DNA of 64,000 bases from Monodelphis domestica (GCF_027887165.1 NC_077230.1:264142976-264206975); one strand, 5' to 3'; shown: positions 10,301 to 22,880, counted from the first letter of the stretch. Notes: a model not told the origin generated them from the letters alone. Made by a program: numbers and translations.

Positions 10301-11173
10301 AATGGATTGTCCATGCTACACATAGGAAACATTGATATATTGATGTAATATCTATAAGATAACTATACCTCACTGATTCTTGAGTAGATACTAAGGAGTA
10401 ATACTGTAAATAAGGGGATATGTAATTTAAAAGATATGGTCAAGGATTATCTCTCAACTAAATACTAGGCAACACATATTTCTCTGAACTAACCTCTTCT
10501 CCAAACACCAAGCATCTGCTCTCTGTGTTCTAACCCAGTTGTATCCAACACTGAAATAGAAAATAATCTCTGTAGCTTGAATATTGCCTTAAAATATTTT
10601 TATTTGTTTTGTTAAAAATTTGGAAGATGTGCCAGTTTGACACCTTTGATCTAATAACCCTTGAGCTACCTACTTCAATATCCACTGAATAGCTTATTTT
10701 GAACAAAATTCCATACTTTACCAGCATTTCACATCATTGAAGTTTTCTTGTCCTATATCACAGAATCACTTGAATGGGAAAGGATTCAGAGGTCAAATAG
10801 GAATCCTCATGTATGATGGCTTGACGTGTTCATCCAGTTTCTGCTTAAAGATTTCTAGTGAAAAAGATCCCTTAATTTGTTAAGGATACCTACCTTACTT
10901 CATGCCTTTTGTACCTCAAGCCAAGTCTTCACATCTAAAGTGATAGCTAATTTTATAAACTAATTCAGCTTATAAATGGAAAGGGCCCTGAAAAAGTTTT
11001 AATAGTCTTTCTCCTCTGTCAGGGGCCATGTATTTTCATCCCAGATAGAAGAGAAACCAGTAACGGAGAACCTATCTACTTTAAATGAATGTCTCTATCT
11101 AGTACTTGGTAAGGCACATTCTAGGGAAATTCTGGAAGCTTGAAAGCAGACAAATGTGACCTCAGTTTTCTTA

Positions 11174-11370
11174 AACCCTTATCTTCTGTCTTAGAATCAA
11201 TACTGTGTATTGATTGGTTCTAAGGCAGAAGAGTGGTAAGGGTTAGGCAGTGGGGGGTCAAATGACTTTCCCAGGGTCACACAACTAGGAAATGTCTGAG
11301 GCCAGGTTTGAACCCAGGATCTCCCATCTCTGGGCCTGGCTCTCAATCCACTGAGCCACCCAGCTGCCCC
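11174..11370 (-). repeat. WSINE-type CORE-SINE
   Basis: Reverse-strand SINE ending (its head) at CAGCTGCCCC, with the tail reading 'CTTATCTTCTGTCTTAGAATCAATAC'. Flanks 'TCAGTTTTCTTAA' on the left and 'TCAGTTTTTTAAA' on the right look like an imperfect target duplication. Confidence 0.9.
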
Positions 11371-11497
11371 CAACATCAGTTTTTTAAAACCAGAAAAGGG
11401 GCATTCTGGAAACCATAATTTTTGAGCCTGATGTTAATCTCAAAATTCCCCAGTGGATTTTTAAATAGATGGTTTATTCCATAGAAAAGGAAGATCA

Positions 11498-11690
11498 TAG
11501 AATTATAGTTGGAAGAGACCTTAGTGGTCATTATTTCAGTCACCTTATTTTACAGATGACAAAACTGAGGTCCAGAAGTGTTAAATGATTTGCTTAAAGT
11601 CACACAGATAGTAAGTAGCAAATCCAGAATTCAAACTTGTATTCATTTACTAAATCTAAAACTCTTTCCATTATTCCATGTGTCAGTACA
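11498..11690 (+). repeat. old mammalian SINE module with reversed MIR-like core
   Basis: Block order 'TCATAGAATTATAGTTGGAAGAGACC', 'TTACAGATGACAAAACTGAGG', 'AAAGTCACACAGATAGTAAG', 'TCTTTCCATTATTCC', as in the copy at 2230-2432. Confidence 0.7.
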
Positions 11691-11699
11691 AACTCCCTA

Positions 11700-12660
11700 A
11701 ATCAAGGGAAACCACTCATTTGATTTTGTGTAGGGGTTTCTTGGGGGCAGGAGGAGAGCTTTATTAGCATGGTAGATCAAGGGAATGCTATAAATATAGC
11801 TTATATTTTAATAAGGCACAGAGTTGCTTGCAATGTATACAACAATTATGGGCTTGATAGTTTGGTGGATCCATAGCTTGTTGAACAAAATGGTGATTGT
11901 TAGAATAAAGTGTTGGATTTTCAGCCTGAAGGGAAGTGTAGCCCAGGACTACAGGACTCAGACCTCAACAATATCTTGTTTAATAATTTTTAAATCAAGA
12001 AGTTCTAGATGTATAAGTTTTATATATACTGTATTAATATTTGTAGATATTGTAAAGTTCAGAGTGATAACTAATCCATTGAGTAACAATAGCATCAAGA
12101 TTTAAATATCTTGATGGGCTAGAACATAGAGTGAAACTAGATGGAATTTGATTGTGATAAATGTAAAGTCTTGTACTTTCAAGAAAGTTTGATAAGTATA
12201 GCATGGAAATGACATAACTTAATAGTAGCTTATGTGGAAAAGATTCAAAGATTTTAATTAATCATGAACTCAATATGAGTTACCATTATGGAATGATTGC
12301 TCAAGAAGCTAAACAATCTTAATTTCCATTTATATAAATATATTATTCAGAAAGAGGTGAAGGTCTTAATAAATTATGTGCTAATCATACCTTTCCTTGA
12401 GTTTGTGTAAAGCTCCAGGAGCCCCATTATCAAGACAGAAATCAACAAATAACAACCACCAATATTTATATAATGGGTTTACATTTGGAAAAGAATTTTT
12501 TTTACCTTATTTCATTTGAGCATCACAGTAACCTTTTAACTTTAAGGTAGATATTAAGTGGAGCATCAAGGCCAGCACCATAGGGTGGTCTGCACTGACT
12601 TTGAGATATTCATCAGAGCAAGACACTCAGAATGAAATTGCAGAGATGGAGATTTTACTT
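11700..12660. other. intron DNA, nothing recognised
   Basis: AT-rich intron sequence without a repeat or coding pattern that I can identify. Confidence 0.45.
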
Positions 12661-12676
12661 TGTATCCCCCACATTT

Positions 12677-12872
12677 TTAAAAACTGTTACCTTCCATATT
12701 AGAATAAGTACTGTACATTGGTTCCAAGGCAGAAAGGCAGTAATGGCTAGGCACTGGGAGTTGTGTGACTTGCCCAGGGTCACACAGCTAGGAAATATCT
12801 GAGAACAGATTTGAACCCAGGATATCCCATCTCTAGACTTGGCTCTCAATCCATGGATCCATCTAGCTGCCC
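12677..12872 (-). repeat. WSINE-type CORE-SINE with target-site duplication
   Basis: Same family and orientation as 11174-11370, ending at 'CATCTAGCTGCCC'. It is bounded by TGTATCCCCCACATTT (12661-12676) and TGTATCCCTCACATTT (12873-12888), a 16-bp duplication with one mismatch. This defines the element ends almost exactly. Confidence 0.92.
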
Positions 12873-13019
12873 TGTATCCCTCACATTTCTATACTTAGTA
12901 TGAAGACCTAATTTCTGACTATATAAACCAATGACAGTGTTTCCATTTGTTATTATAAATTGTGGGATCAGTTGTACCATCACAACTTCTTAGTCATGAT
13001 TTTAACCAGGCCAGATGTT

Positions 13020-13145
13020 TTCAAAAGCTGTGGAGACTGCGTTGAATTTAGAATCAGGAGAGCCTTGTATATAAAACCTTCGTCTAACACCTATTCGAAG
13101 TGATAGAAAAGCCATTTAACCTTCCTAGCTTCACTTTCCCTGATA
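13020..13145 (+). repeat. MIR/CORE-type SINE, decayed
   Basis: 'GTGGAGACTGCGTTGAATTTAGAATCAGGAGAGCC' resembles the head of these SINEs, followed by a decayed CORE ('AGCCATTTAACCTTCC'). Confidence 0.5.
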
Positions 13146-13149
13146 AAAA

Positions 13150-13955
13150 AAAATGGATTAATAACCTATAGAGAATTAGTCTAATTTTCTCTCCATGAAA
13201 TAACTACTTTAAATAATCAAAGAGGCAGCTCTTTGTGGTGAAATCCTTTATTTTTCTTGGCCAAACATCCATAGTTCTGCATCACTTTCTTTGACAACAT
13301 GATTTTGAATCCTGACACCATCCTGGTTGAACTGCCCTGAATATACTCCCATTTGGGAGGGGCAACATAGGGTTAGGTTCAAGTGAGATTACATGTGATT
13401 TAAATACATACATACACTTTGATACTACATATGTGTATGTATATATTGTACTTTCTAAGCTTTAATAGCAGCTTATGTATATTTAGCACTTTATCCAGTC
13501 CCAACTAGATGGGTATCTGTGTTTTTGATATGTAGTCATGCAGTATCTGCACAGTTTCAAGAGGAGGTATATTTTTCAATGGCTTTTGTTGTTGAGGAGG
13601 AGGCCTTCATTCATTGAATTGAAAAATGTCTCCTTATAGCTTTGACCCATTGGTCTACTAGACCTGCCTTCTTTTGCCACATGGGATAAATATAATATGT
13701 CTTCAAAATGCCTCCAGGTATTTGAAGGCTATTATTATGTCCAGTTTAAGTTTTGCCTTCTCTAGTTCCTTCAACCATGAGACTATTTTTGAAGGATGAA
13801 GGGAAGAAGGAAGAAAAGAGTAACTTTATCTTTAACTGCTATAAGATATTTGAAGGGAATTGTGCCCATTTTTAAGTTTTACCTTTTCTGGTTCTTTCAA
13901 CTAATCTTCACATTATACAGTTTTTGAGGGAAGAAGGAAAAAGAGTAGGTGGGAG
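13150..13955. other. intron DNA, nothing recognised
   Basis: Intron sequence with no recognisable family, apart from short alternating TA/CA stretches near 13400-13450. Confidence 0.4.
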
Positions 13956-13959
13956 AAAA

Positions 13960-14390
13960 GAAGGAAGGAGAGAAGCATTTATTAAATAGTTTCAGTGTGC
14001 CAGGCATGGGAGATACAAATAAAAGAAAAAAGACAGTCACCCCCTCAAAGAGCTTACACTCAAAATGGAGGAAGACAGCCCATAGAAAGGGGTCAAAAGA
14101 GGGATGAAGAGTGATGATTCTTGAGGAGGGCAAGTTTTTGAAGTCTGGAAGCCAGAAAAGGGGCCTAGAAGGGAAAGGAGGATGATCTGGATTCTCACCA
14201 CAAAATGATGGAGGCTTTGGAAGACTTTAGCAACCAGATTTGGGGCTGGCTTCAGAGAGGGATATTCAGGTTGAATCGATCACAGAGAAAGTTGAATGTA
14301 CCAGGGTAAAGAGGCCCCAGGAGCTGAGCAAAGTTGGAGGTTGAAATAGCGTCAAAGAGATGATCTTCAAAGTCTGGAAGCCAGAAAGGG
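13960..14390 (+). repeat. ancient interspersed repeat ('tatgtgccaggcactg' type)
   Basis: Begins 'AGCATTTATTAAATAG...GTGTGCCAGGCATGGGAGATAC' and continues with 'TCAAAGAGCTTACACTC'. The same head occurs near 50760 and 57795. The family is common in mammals; I do not assign its name. Confidence 0.55.
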
Positions 14391-14399
14391 AATTAATTC

Positions 14400-15285
14400 C
14401 CCTCATCATCCTAGCTTGTCATTCATATTAATTTTTTGGATGCTCCAGTCCATTGGTACATATTTCAAATGTTCACATTCTCTTCCCTGTAGGATATTCA
14501 TTCAGGGGTCCTCCAGAGAGCTTTGCACAGAGTTCTAGTGGCTTCATGTAGAACTTTGACATTACAGTGGTATCTTTGGAACACACAAGTTTTTTGCTGC
14601 TGGATATGTTCCATATAATCAGTTACATTTAAATTCATTTAAGAGTACTTAACAAGTCCACAGAAACAATTGGTATAGTTTTATATCAAACACGATGGGG
14701 TTACCACATTATATAATGTTTCCAAAACTTTTCTGCAAATCATTTCAATGTTTGTTGTAACACAGTAGAGCATAGGCTGTCCAGAGGCTACTTTTGAGGA
14801 ATAACTCTGGATCTTAGAATTAACTGTATATTAAAATAATTAAAATGTTAAAGAAAAACAAAACAAAAAAAAAAGAATTAACTGCATAAATAAACTACTT
14901 GGGGCAGAGAAATAATTCCCGAGTACTTAGTAACAAATGGACCCAGCCAAAAAGAGTTGAATAGAAATCTGAAAGATTATACTTAAAGAATTCTGGTTGA
15001 ATCAGGATACAGAAATGAGACTGGTGAACTATAAACAAGCAACCTTTTTTACAGGAGAGCAAAAAAGAAACTTAAGAAATGAGAAAAGTAGCAAGATGAG
15101 AGAGTAGTGATAGTAATTGAAATTGTAATGGGGCAACAAATCTTGTAAGTCCTCTGCCAAGAAGAGAGTTATCAGCAGAATGATGGATTATTATCCATTA
15201 TTTGTTCTGTTGAGCAACTATGTATTCTGGTGGACCAAACATCTACCAATATTGTTGTACAGGAGATCTGGAGTTTATTGTGTTT
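14400..15285. other. intron DNA, nothing recognised
   Basis: No family recognised. An A-rich stretch lies at 14850-14875. Confidence 0.4.
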
Positions 15286-15289
15286 TTTT

Positions 15290-15481
15290 TTTAAACCCTT
15301 GCCTCTTCTGTCTTAGAATCAATACTAAGTATTGGTTTGAAGGCAGAAGAGGACTAGGCAGTAGGAATTAAGTAATTTTCCCAGGGTCACACCTCTAGGT
15401 AGTGGCTGAGGCTAGATTTGAACTGAGGACCTCTCATATCTGGGCCTGGTGCTCTATTCACTGAGGCACTAAGCTGGCCCC
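15290..15481 (-). repeat. WSINE-type CORE-SINE
   Basis: Tail 'CCCTTGCCTCTTCTGTCTTAGAATCAATAC' after a T run, CORE 'TTTTCCCAGGGTCACACCTCTAGG', and head end 'CACTAAGCTGGCCCC'. It lies antisense to SESN3. Confidence 0.85.
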
Positions 15482-15489
15482 TATTAACT

Positions 15490-16320
15490 TGTTAAAAAAA
15501 TACTTGGATATCTATTTTAATATAATTAGTTTCCTTTGTAGTTCTGTGTATTTTATATACTTAAAAACATTTCAAGAAAAGTCAATAGGTTTTACCATGC
15601 TTCCAAAGGGGTCCTTACCACAAGAAGGTAAAGAATCTTTTCTGTAACAAAATTTAAAGAAAAGATAGATCTGCTCTGGAATTTAGGGATAGTTTTCTGT
15701 CTGTATCTAATTAGCCTCTGTGACCATTAGGGAAAATTGAATAGCTAGGAATATAGTGTGCTTGAATAGAAGAAAAAAGACCTTTGCCATATGCAATATT
15801 AGAAAGACTAGCTAAGACCTAATATTCTATGATCCATGTACATTTACCACTAAAGCACAGTACAGTAGTTGATGTTTATAATGGTGGCCTATAAAAGTAA
15901 ATTTCTATTTAGCATATTTTTGTTGGAGAAGATAAAAGTACTTAATACTTAGTTAAAAAGTACTTTTTATAAAACTTTCCATGAAAGAACTAAAAACAAA
16001 TTACTGGAATCTAAAGGGGTTTTACACTGCCAGCTAGAAAACTACTTTTGATACTGATTATAGCTCAATCATTCCCCGAGGATTCTGGATTATCTGAATT
16101 TTTACTATATATGATTTCTTTTTAAAATCATCTAAAAGTGGTATTCCCTAGTAAAACTTTACTAGGAGGCAAAGAAAAATGGGTTTTGGTTGATTGAAGA
16201 TTACACAAATTTCTTTTGTTGCAATTCCTTGTAGTTAAAATAAAAAAATACACATATTTACATATGTGTATGGGTCTTTACAGCAAATTATCCATTTTGT
16301 GCTATAGGGGTTCTTATATA
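15490..16320. other. intron DNA, nothing recognised
   Basis: AT-rich intron sequence without an identifiable repeat. Confidence 0.4.
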
Positions 16321-16324
16321 TCAA

Positions 16325-16470
16325 ATGATCCAGTCTCTTATTTTACAAATGAGGAAATAGTTTAACAGAGGTGATGATGACTTATCCCAAAGGTAGTAAA
16401 TTGCACAACTGAGATTTAAACTGGGGTCATCTGATTCCAAATCCAGCTGTCTTCCTATTTCACCTCACCC
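16325..16470 (-). repeat. MIR-like SINE fragment
   Basis: 'TCTTATTTTACAAATGAGGAAA' then 'GGTAGTAAATTGCACAACTGAGATTTAAACTGGGGTC' is the reverse-complement order of a MIR core and tail. Confidence 0.6.
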
Positions 16471-16489
16471 TTAAATATGCATTTTGTTA

Positions 16490-16660
16490 TTTATGCCATT
16501 TAATTGTGCCCAATTCTTTATGACCCTGTGGACCTGGACCATACTGGAAGCAGTTTGCCATTCCCTTTTCTAGTGGATTTTGATTTGCCCAGGGTTACAC
16601 ATCTATTAAGTGTTTGAGATCAAATTTGAACTCAGATCTTCCTAATTTGAAGTAGTGGTT
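16490..16660 (-). repeat. Mar1-type CORE-SINE, 3' half reversed
   Basis: Reads 'TTGTGCCCAATTCTTTATGACCCTGTGG' and 'TTTGCCATTCCCTTTTCTAGTGG', the reverse complement of the 3' part seen at 8955-9190. A reversed CORE ('GATTTGCCCAGGGTTACACATC') follows. Confidence 0.75.
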
Positions 16661-16679
16661 ATAATTTAATTGAAGACTG

Positions 16680-17570
16680 GCATTAGTTGAAGATCTTCTT
16701 TATAGCAGGAATTCTAAAATAGACTGACTTATTGATTCCAACATACACTTTGTAAGATGTTGTTTTAACATTTTTAGTATGACATGAACTTTAAAACATT
16801 TTTCTCCTAAAAGTAGAATTAGGAGTTGGTAAAATACCAATTGAAGATTTATGTATTCTTGTTACTTATGTTTGGTTAATAGAAGTTTTACTTTAGAAAG
16901 CAATGAAATCATTTCTGATTTAAAATTTTTTAAACAACTACTTGATGCAAAGTACTATATTTTGTTAGTGCTCATTCTCTCTTGACAATAAATGTGTACA
17001 ACAGAGTATACGCCTGATAAAGTAATAATAATACCTTGTTTTAAAAGCATATTTAAAACTAATTTTAAAAAAGCCTAAAAGTTGGTTAGTTAACTAAGGT
17101 GAGATAGTTGTTACTTTATGTTTTATGTACTTGTTTACTCTTATTTGTTGTATAGACACATCAGATGACAGGTAAGGTTTCAATTCAAAGAATATGTAGA
17201 GATAATGATTATACTAGAGCCTTTGAGAAAGGAAGATTCCTTTTGTTACCTATTTTATGCTTTCTTTAGATGTTTATCGGAGCATTTCAGATGAATTCTT
17301 ATGCCACCTCATTCAGAATTCCTTAAAAAATTAGACTTTAGCAGGGAATATTCCTCTTGGGATTCCTAGGTGGTCTGTTTTGCCACAGAGAGGCTTAGCA
17401 GTTGCATTGGCCACTAAGTTATTTCTTGTATTGCAGTTTGGACTGCTGAATTTCAGTCTGCTTCCAGATTTGTCCCCTTAATAGGGAATCTATTTCAGGG
17501 CATTTCGGGGCGGGGGAGGGGGGTTATATGGCAGTCCAGAACAAACCTAAGCACCTACTTTGAAGTATTG
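16680..17570. other. intron DNA, nothing recognised
   Basis: No repeat family recognised. A short G-rich stretch lies at 17505-17525. Confidence 0.4.
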
Positions 17571-17577
17571 CATAGAT

Positions 17578-17787
17578 CAGTGGTGATGAACCTATGGCAT
17601 CTATGGCATGCATGCCAGAGGGGGCACTCAGAGACTTCTCTGTGGGCATTCCTGCTGTTCCCCCAGCACAGTTTTTGCCAGAGCTTATTACTAGAAAGCC
17701 AGAGGGATGTGGAGCCAGGCTGCTCTCCTCCCCCTCTCCACACGTGCCCGGGGATCAGCTGCCTCTCTGAAAGGTTTGCCATCACTG
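17578..17787. mobile_element. hAT-like non-autonomous DNA element, 210 bp
   Basis: Starts CAGTGGTGATGAACC and ends GGTTTGCCATCACTG; read from the other strand the end is CAGTGATGGCAAACC, an 11/15 match to the start. Internal 'GCCAGAGGGGGCACTCAGAG' resembles the same family at 26211 and 28640. No matching 8-bp flank was found, so the assignment rests on the inverted ends and on the copy at 26211. Confidence 0.6.
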
Positions 17788-18339
17788 TTTGGGCATACAC
17801 TGTTCTCTGCTTTTGGAGCTTATATTCTGCTCTGTAATTCAACCAGTGATACTCTCATATTTCCTACTTCATCCCATTCAATTCCCCAGTACAGGTGGCC
17901 AAAGCTAGAGGCTGAGGGACAGGGTAAGGGTCTATTAGAATTAGGACAAAGGAGGGCTAGACATGTAGATTGAAATATGAGTCTTCTACCTTCCTAACAA
18001 AATCTTTGTGAAAGAGTAGTTGAAGAAAGAGTTAAGACAGTAATAACAGTTCCTGTTATAGGAGATACTTGAGCTGAGTCTTGAAGAAAACCAGGGATTC
18101 TTGAGGATAAAAGCGGGAGTTACTATTGAATCCTCATAGTAAGTTTCCCAAAATTCCAGGGAAATAATTTCTGCCTTTGGTTGGGGGGACTCCTAGACCA
18201 AATCTTCCCTGTTAATATCTATAGTCAGCTCAAGTGAGGAGTAGGAACATAGGAGATTTTTGACCTAGCAACACTGAAATGTGTTGGTTCTTTGAACACT
18301 CCAGTCCCATCTCTCATCTTTCCCCTTTCCCCAACTTCC

Positions 18340-18480
18340 ACTCCTTAGGCAAACAGTTAAGAGACTTGCCCAGGATCACACAGCTCCCAAGTGTCTGAGG
18401 CCAGATTTGAATTCCAGAAGATGTCTTCTTGACTCTAGGCCCAGTAGTCTTTCCACTGCACCACCTGCTGCTTCCATCTC
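18340..18480 (-). repeat. CORE-SINE fragment
   Basis: Contains 'AGAGACTTGCCCAGGATCACACAGCT' and 'CTGAGGCCAGATTTGAATTCC', the reversed CORE and head. The head end is the less usual 'CTGCACCACCTGCTGC'. Confidence 0.75.
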
Positions 18481-18489
18481 TCTTCCTAT

Positions 18490-19750
18490 GCCTTTGTATT
18501 GGCAATCCTTCATGCTTGAAATGTTCTCCTTCACCTTGGGTTCCTTCAAGATTTTGTCCACATTACCTTCAGGAGCTTTACCTAGTCTTTTTAGGTGATA
18601 GAAGTTTTCCTTCTAAGATTACCTTCCATTTAATCACTGTATATCTTGTATATTCCTATTTTTACTTGTTTTCTTTCCTGTTAGTATATAAACTCTTCCA
18701 GAGCAGTGATTATTTTTGTTGCTGTATTCATGCACTTCACATCATGAGTTCTTAATAAAGCTTTACTTCCTGACTGACCTTAGGTGCTTTAGTTACAAAA
18801 AACTTTTTAGTTTTAAAATTATCTTTATTCTGAATTTAACAAACCCCAAATAAAAGAAACATGCCCATATATAGTGTAGAATAGGAGAGGATTGTACAGG
18901 AAACCACAAACTTCTATTATACAGAGCTTGCTTTTATCTTTAAGTATGCAATTCAACATATAACTTTCACAACTGTCCTGTTTGTTTCTGATTCCTTCTA
19001 GCGTACTAGAAATCCTTTTCTTCCAGCACATAGCAAACATGGCAATATGTCAGGATACTGAATGTTACTTGGGGAATATGTAATATGTTATATTCATTTA
19101 TTACTTCTTGGGGTTCTAACATCTTATATTTTGTTACTCTTTCTGGTAGGGTGTGATAGACATTTCAATTTATGTATGCCACTAAAAATTTTATGAGACT
19201 ATTGTATATAAATAAGTATAACTAAGCACAGAAATTCCTATTTTTTGGTTATGTTACACTACACTAGAGCTTCCTTAAAATTACTCAGATATAAAATATG
19301 TTTTAGACTTCTTTTTAGTCACATAGTTGGTTGGGTGATGAGATCTTTATTTACAAGCATATGACTTGTTTTTCTCTATATATAGTAAAAAAGAGGCTAC
19401 GGAAAATCACATTATAATTACATGTTATTAAAATTACAACCAACAAAAATTTAGGTCAAATTTACCACACATACATGATTAATATTTTATTTCTTTGTTG
19501 AAGATTTCTGTGCTAAGTGTCAATTATATGTGTTGATGGCTCACCTCCAGCTTCATGCTAGAGATATTTCTGTATTGAGAAGTCTTGTAAAATGTTGTGT
19601 TGATAAAAGTAGATGTGACCGAATCGCTCAAGAAATTAATATTATCTAAATTTTCATATTCAAATAGTACAATTCTATTGCTACTTTCTTTTGTACCTTA
19701 GTGCGTAGAATTGTGCCTTTTATACTGGCAAATAGTCAATTTATTTTTAC
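18490..19750. other. intron DNA, nothing recognised
   Basis: No family confidently recognised. 18500-18780 ('TTCCTTCAAGATTTTGTCC', 'TATATAAACTCTTCCAGAGCAG', 'TTCTTAATAAAGC') resembles the reverse of an old mammalian repeat, but I could not name it. Confidence 0.35.
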
Positions 19751-19762
19751 TTTGAAAATTCT

Positions 19763-19979
19763 CAGGGGTCAGGTTGATGGCTAAGTGGATTGAGAGACAG
19801 GCCTAGAGATGGGAGGTCATGGTTTCAGATGTGTCCACAGCCACTTTTTAGCAGTGTAACCCATGGCAAATTACTTAACCCTTATTACCTATCCCTTGCC
19901 ATTCTTATACCTTGGAACCAATACACAATATTGATTCTAAAAATAGAAGGTAAGGGTTTAAAAATGAAAGGAAAGAAAA
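19763..19979 (+). repeat. WSINE-type CORE-SINE with target-site duplication
   Basis: Head 'GGTTGATGGCTAAGTGGATTGAGAGACAGGCC', tail 'CCTTGGAACCAATACAC...GGTAAGGGTTT' and a purine-rich A tail. Flanks GAAAATTCTC (19753-19762) and GAAAATTCCC (19980-19989) form a 10-bp duplication with one mismatch. Confidence 0.85.
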
Positions 19980-20509
19980 GAAAATTCCCAGTAGTGGATT
20001 AAAAAATATAAAGGAGTCATTTCATGGAAGCTCTCTTATTCAGGTAGTGCCAACACCCTTAAGTAAAATCTGGTTTCCCAGTCTTTCAAAAGTACTTTCC
20101 ATTTTGCAATTTCTACCTCTAAAAATATTTTTGAGATGCAATCTAAAATTTTATTGAGTATTTTTATTTTTATTTTTATTACATAGTAATCAGTTTGTGA
20201 ATTATTTGTTTGTAGATTCTGTGGCTAGTTTTTAGTCCCAGGTTGGATACTTCCAATGGCAGAGGATTCTCTTGGGCCATCTCCCCCTATTGCCTGGTCA
20301 TCATGTTTTCAGGAAATAATGTTAATACACAAGTAAATCAGTTGTCAGGAATTTAATTTATACTATATTATTCCAAAACAAAATGCAATTTATTTTTGGA
20401 TTTTTAATTTTATATAATCTACATAGTGGTGCTGCCATTATGAATGAAAAAGTACAACTCATGTTTATATAACACATGAAGATTTGGGAAATGCTTTCTG
20501 TATATTTGC

Positions 20510-20700
20510 ATTTGACCCTCAAACAGCTCTCTGAGGTAGGTAAACATGTATTTTTATTCCTGTTTTCTTAATTTAGATGAAGAAAGTAAGATCAAGTAGT
20601 TTTCCTAGGACCCACATAGCTAATAAAAGATCAGAGTTTGGATTCAAACCTCGGTTTTTCCTGATATCCTAGTCCACAGCTCTTTCCACTAATGTCAATG
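20510..20700 (-). repeat. MIR-like SINE
   Basis: 'TTTGACCCTCAAACAGCTCTCTGAGGTAGG', 'AGATGAAGAAAGTAAGATCAAG' and 'CTCTTTCCACTAATGTC' follow the reverse-complement order of MIR. Confidence 0.55.
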
Positions 20701-20889
20701 TGCTAAACAAATACTTGACTGCTCCTTATTTTTGTTTGTATTGTAAATTTTCTTTTGACTAAACTTGTGTTTCTGTTGTCTTTTATATGAATAATAGGCA
20801 ATGAATTGATTATTGATTATAAACTGATTTAATACTCTGCATGTTGTACTTACAAAGTATCTTCAGTTTTTATCAGTGAAGTGAACCTC

Positions 20890-22000
20890 ATAAGTGAACT
20901 TCTCTTCAGGGCCAGGTACAAGGACAGTAAGGAGACTCTTGTTATAAAAATAAACTATTTATTAAGAATATAAAGATACAAAAAGATTTCTAACTCTAAG
21001 GAATTCTAACTCCACCCAAATAAAACTCCCTGGTTCCACAAGAAACCACTTCTCCTGTTTCCAAAGGCTACACTGATCCTTCCTGATCTGACTAATCAAA
21101 ATTTTCACTTTTCTACAATAAGCTAAACACTATTATCCTTGGGTACTTCTTAACTTTGTCTCCAACTTATAAAAATAACAAAGCTAGCTGACTCAGCCTT
21201 GGTAAGAATCAAGTTAGAACCCTGAACCTTAACAGACTCAGAGCCCAAACCAGAGACCAGGTCTTTCTTTGTTCCTTCTTTTCCTATTATACCTTTCCTT
21301 CTTGATATGGTAAATTTTACTTTTGCTTTCTACTTGACTTTTAGCTTGAGGAGTAAAGTCTTGAGCTGTTTTTCCTTTACCCTATTCTTGTTTTGTAACT
21401 TTGAAGATCTCTTCTAACTCTGTCTTACTTCTTATCTCAACTATTTCACAATATCTTCAACCCAATGCCCAGATCTGAATCTAGTTTTCTTACTTTTTCT
21501 TTTGTACACCGTATCCAGAAGCTACCATTTATTAGCTCCTTTATTTTTCTCCACAAGGTTTAAACAAAGAATAAAGGAGGACTTATAGAAGGGAACCTGT
21601 TTAGCTTCAGAAAGTACTATTTTCTCATCATTTCTATCACTAAAAAACCCCTAAGATAACTGGAATGGGCTTTTAATAGCCTTTCTTGCTTTAGACTTGG
21701 GGTTAGGGACAAAGTTGCTTGATTATTCTTTCCATAATAGGGAAAAGAAACCCCAATGGAAATAGATGAGTGGCAATGAGACAATCTGAGACCTTCATTT
21801 GAAAGAAAAGAGGGTAAATATTTGGAAAGTACAAGTTAATAGTCCCTCGATAGCCTCCAGCCCTGGCCACAGTGGAAATCACTTGTCCTAAGGGGTTGGA
21901 TGGGCGAGTTAGGAAATTGGAAGAGGAAGTAATAATCCCAAATTCCAGTGCCAGACTTGCAGTAGAAGAGATTTATCCCTGGCATACTAAATGGGAACTC
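20890..22000 (-). mobile_element. candidate antisense LTR, ends uncertain
   Basis: On the minus strand a polyadenylation signal AATAAA (plus strand TTTATT, 20958-20963) is followed within about 70 bases by an LTR-like U5 segment ('GTACCTGGCCCTGAAG' on that strand). The following kilobase is unlike neighbouring intron DNA but carries no coding trace. Terminal TG/CA and flanking duplication were not found, so this is a weak call. Confidence 0.3.
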
Positions 22001-22264
22001 TTAATACATTTTCTCATTGAAATATGTAGCACTTATAGTCTTCACTAATTTAGTTATGTTGCATGTAAATTAAGTTTTGTGTTTAACATAGTTTTTGTGA
22101 AAAATAAGTTCTGAGTTCCAAACAACTGATCTTTTTGTAAATTGAGAACTTCCTATACTGAGTACCCCAAATCAGTTTTCTTCTTTAGTACTTAAATTTT
22201 TTTCTGATAACTATCTTTTTAATGAGTTTACAGTGAGTAGATGTCTGTCTTTTAGAATTGGTTG

Positions 22265-22470
22265 TTTCATTTTCTTGGTATAGTGGAAAAATTACTTGAC
22301 TAAGATTAGGGAACCTGAGTTTTGACTACTGATATTCAGCTAATTAAGTAATATGACTATGGGTTAATCACTTAATTTTTCTCATATTGAGAATTTATTA
22401 TTCTATAATGCAGGAATAATATTTGCATTTCTAGAAAATGCTTTATATACAAACCACTACAGAAATACCT
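22265..22470 (+). repeat. CORE-SINE, decayed
   Basis: 'TTGGTATAGTGGAAAAATTACTTGAC' resembles the head, followed by 'GGGTTAATCACTTAATTTTTCTC', 'TGCAGGAATAATATTTGC' and 'ATGCTTTATA'. Confidence 0.5.
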
Positions 22471-22699
22471 GCTTTTGTTATTGGGAATTGCTTTAATGTG
22501 ATTCTTTCCTATATTCAGATAGAGACTGAGTCTAAAAACTGAATAGTTGAGGGAAAAAGAAGGTGTTAGGTGACAAGCTGGTCTGCCCCATTCTTCTATT
22601 TTTAGCCATAACAGGAAGTTTAGATTAGTTCATCTCATAAGTGTTCTTTCATTTCTAATATTCTGTGGTCTTTCCAAATAAATTGATAACATTATCACT

Positions 22700-22880
22700 G
22701 TTGACTCCTGTTAGGGTAAAATAGAATTTTATAAAAGGAAATTATATTAAATATAATCTGGTCTAAAACATTTACTTTTATAGATGAGGGAAACAAGACT
22801 CAGGAATGTTATAATTTGTCAAGGTCAGATGGCTAGTAAGTGGCATGGAACTATAACCCAGCTTGCTGGATTTTTAGTTC
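22700..22880 (-). repeat. MIR-like SINE, decayed
   Basis: 'TAAAAGGAAATTATATTAAATATAATCTGG', 'TTATAGATGAGGGAAACAAGACTCAGG' and 'GTCAGATGGCTAGTAAGTGG' fit the reversed MIR pattern. Confidence 0.5.

Noticed and set aside
11174..11370. tRNA gene from the tRNA-like SINE heads (here and at the other SINE copies)
   Set aside because: A- and B-box-like segments are expected in tRNA-derived SINEs; no cloverleaf with intact arms was seen.
17555..17973. Overlapping open frames of about 90 codons on both strands
   Set aside because: They coincide with the hAT-like element at 17578-17787 and have no domain.
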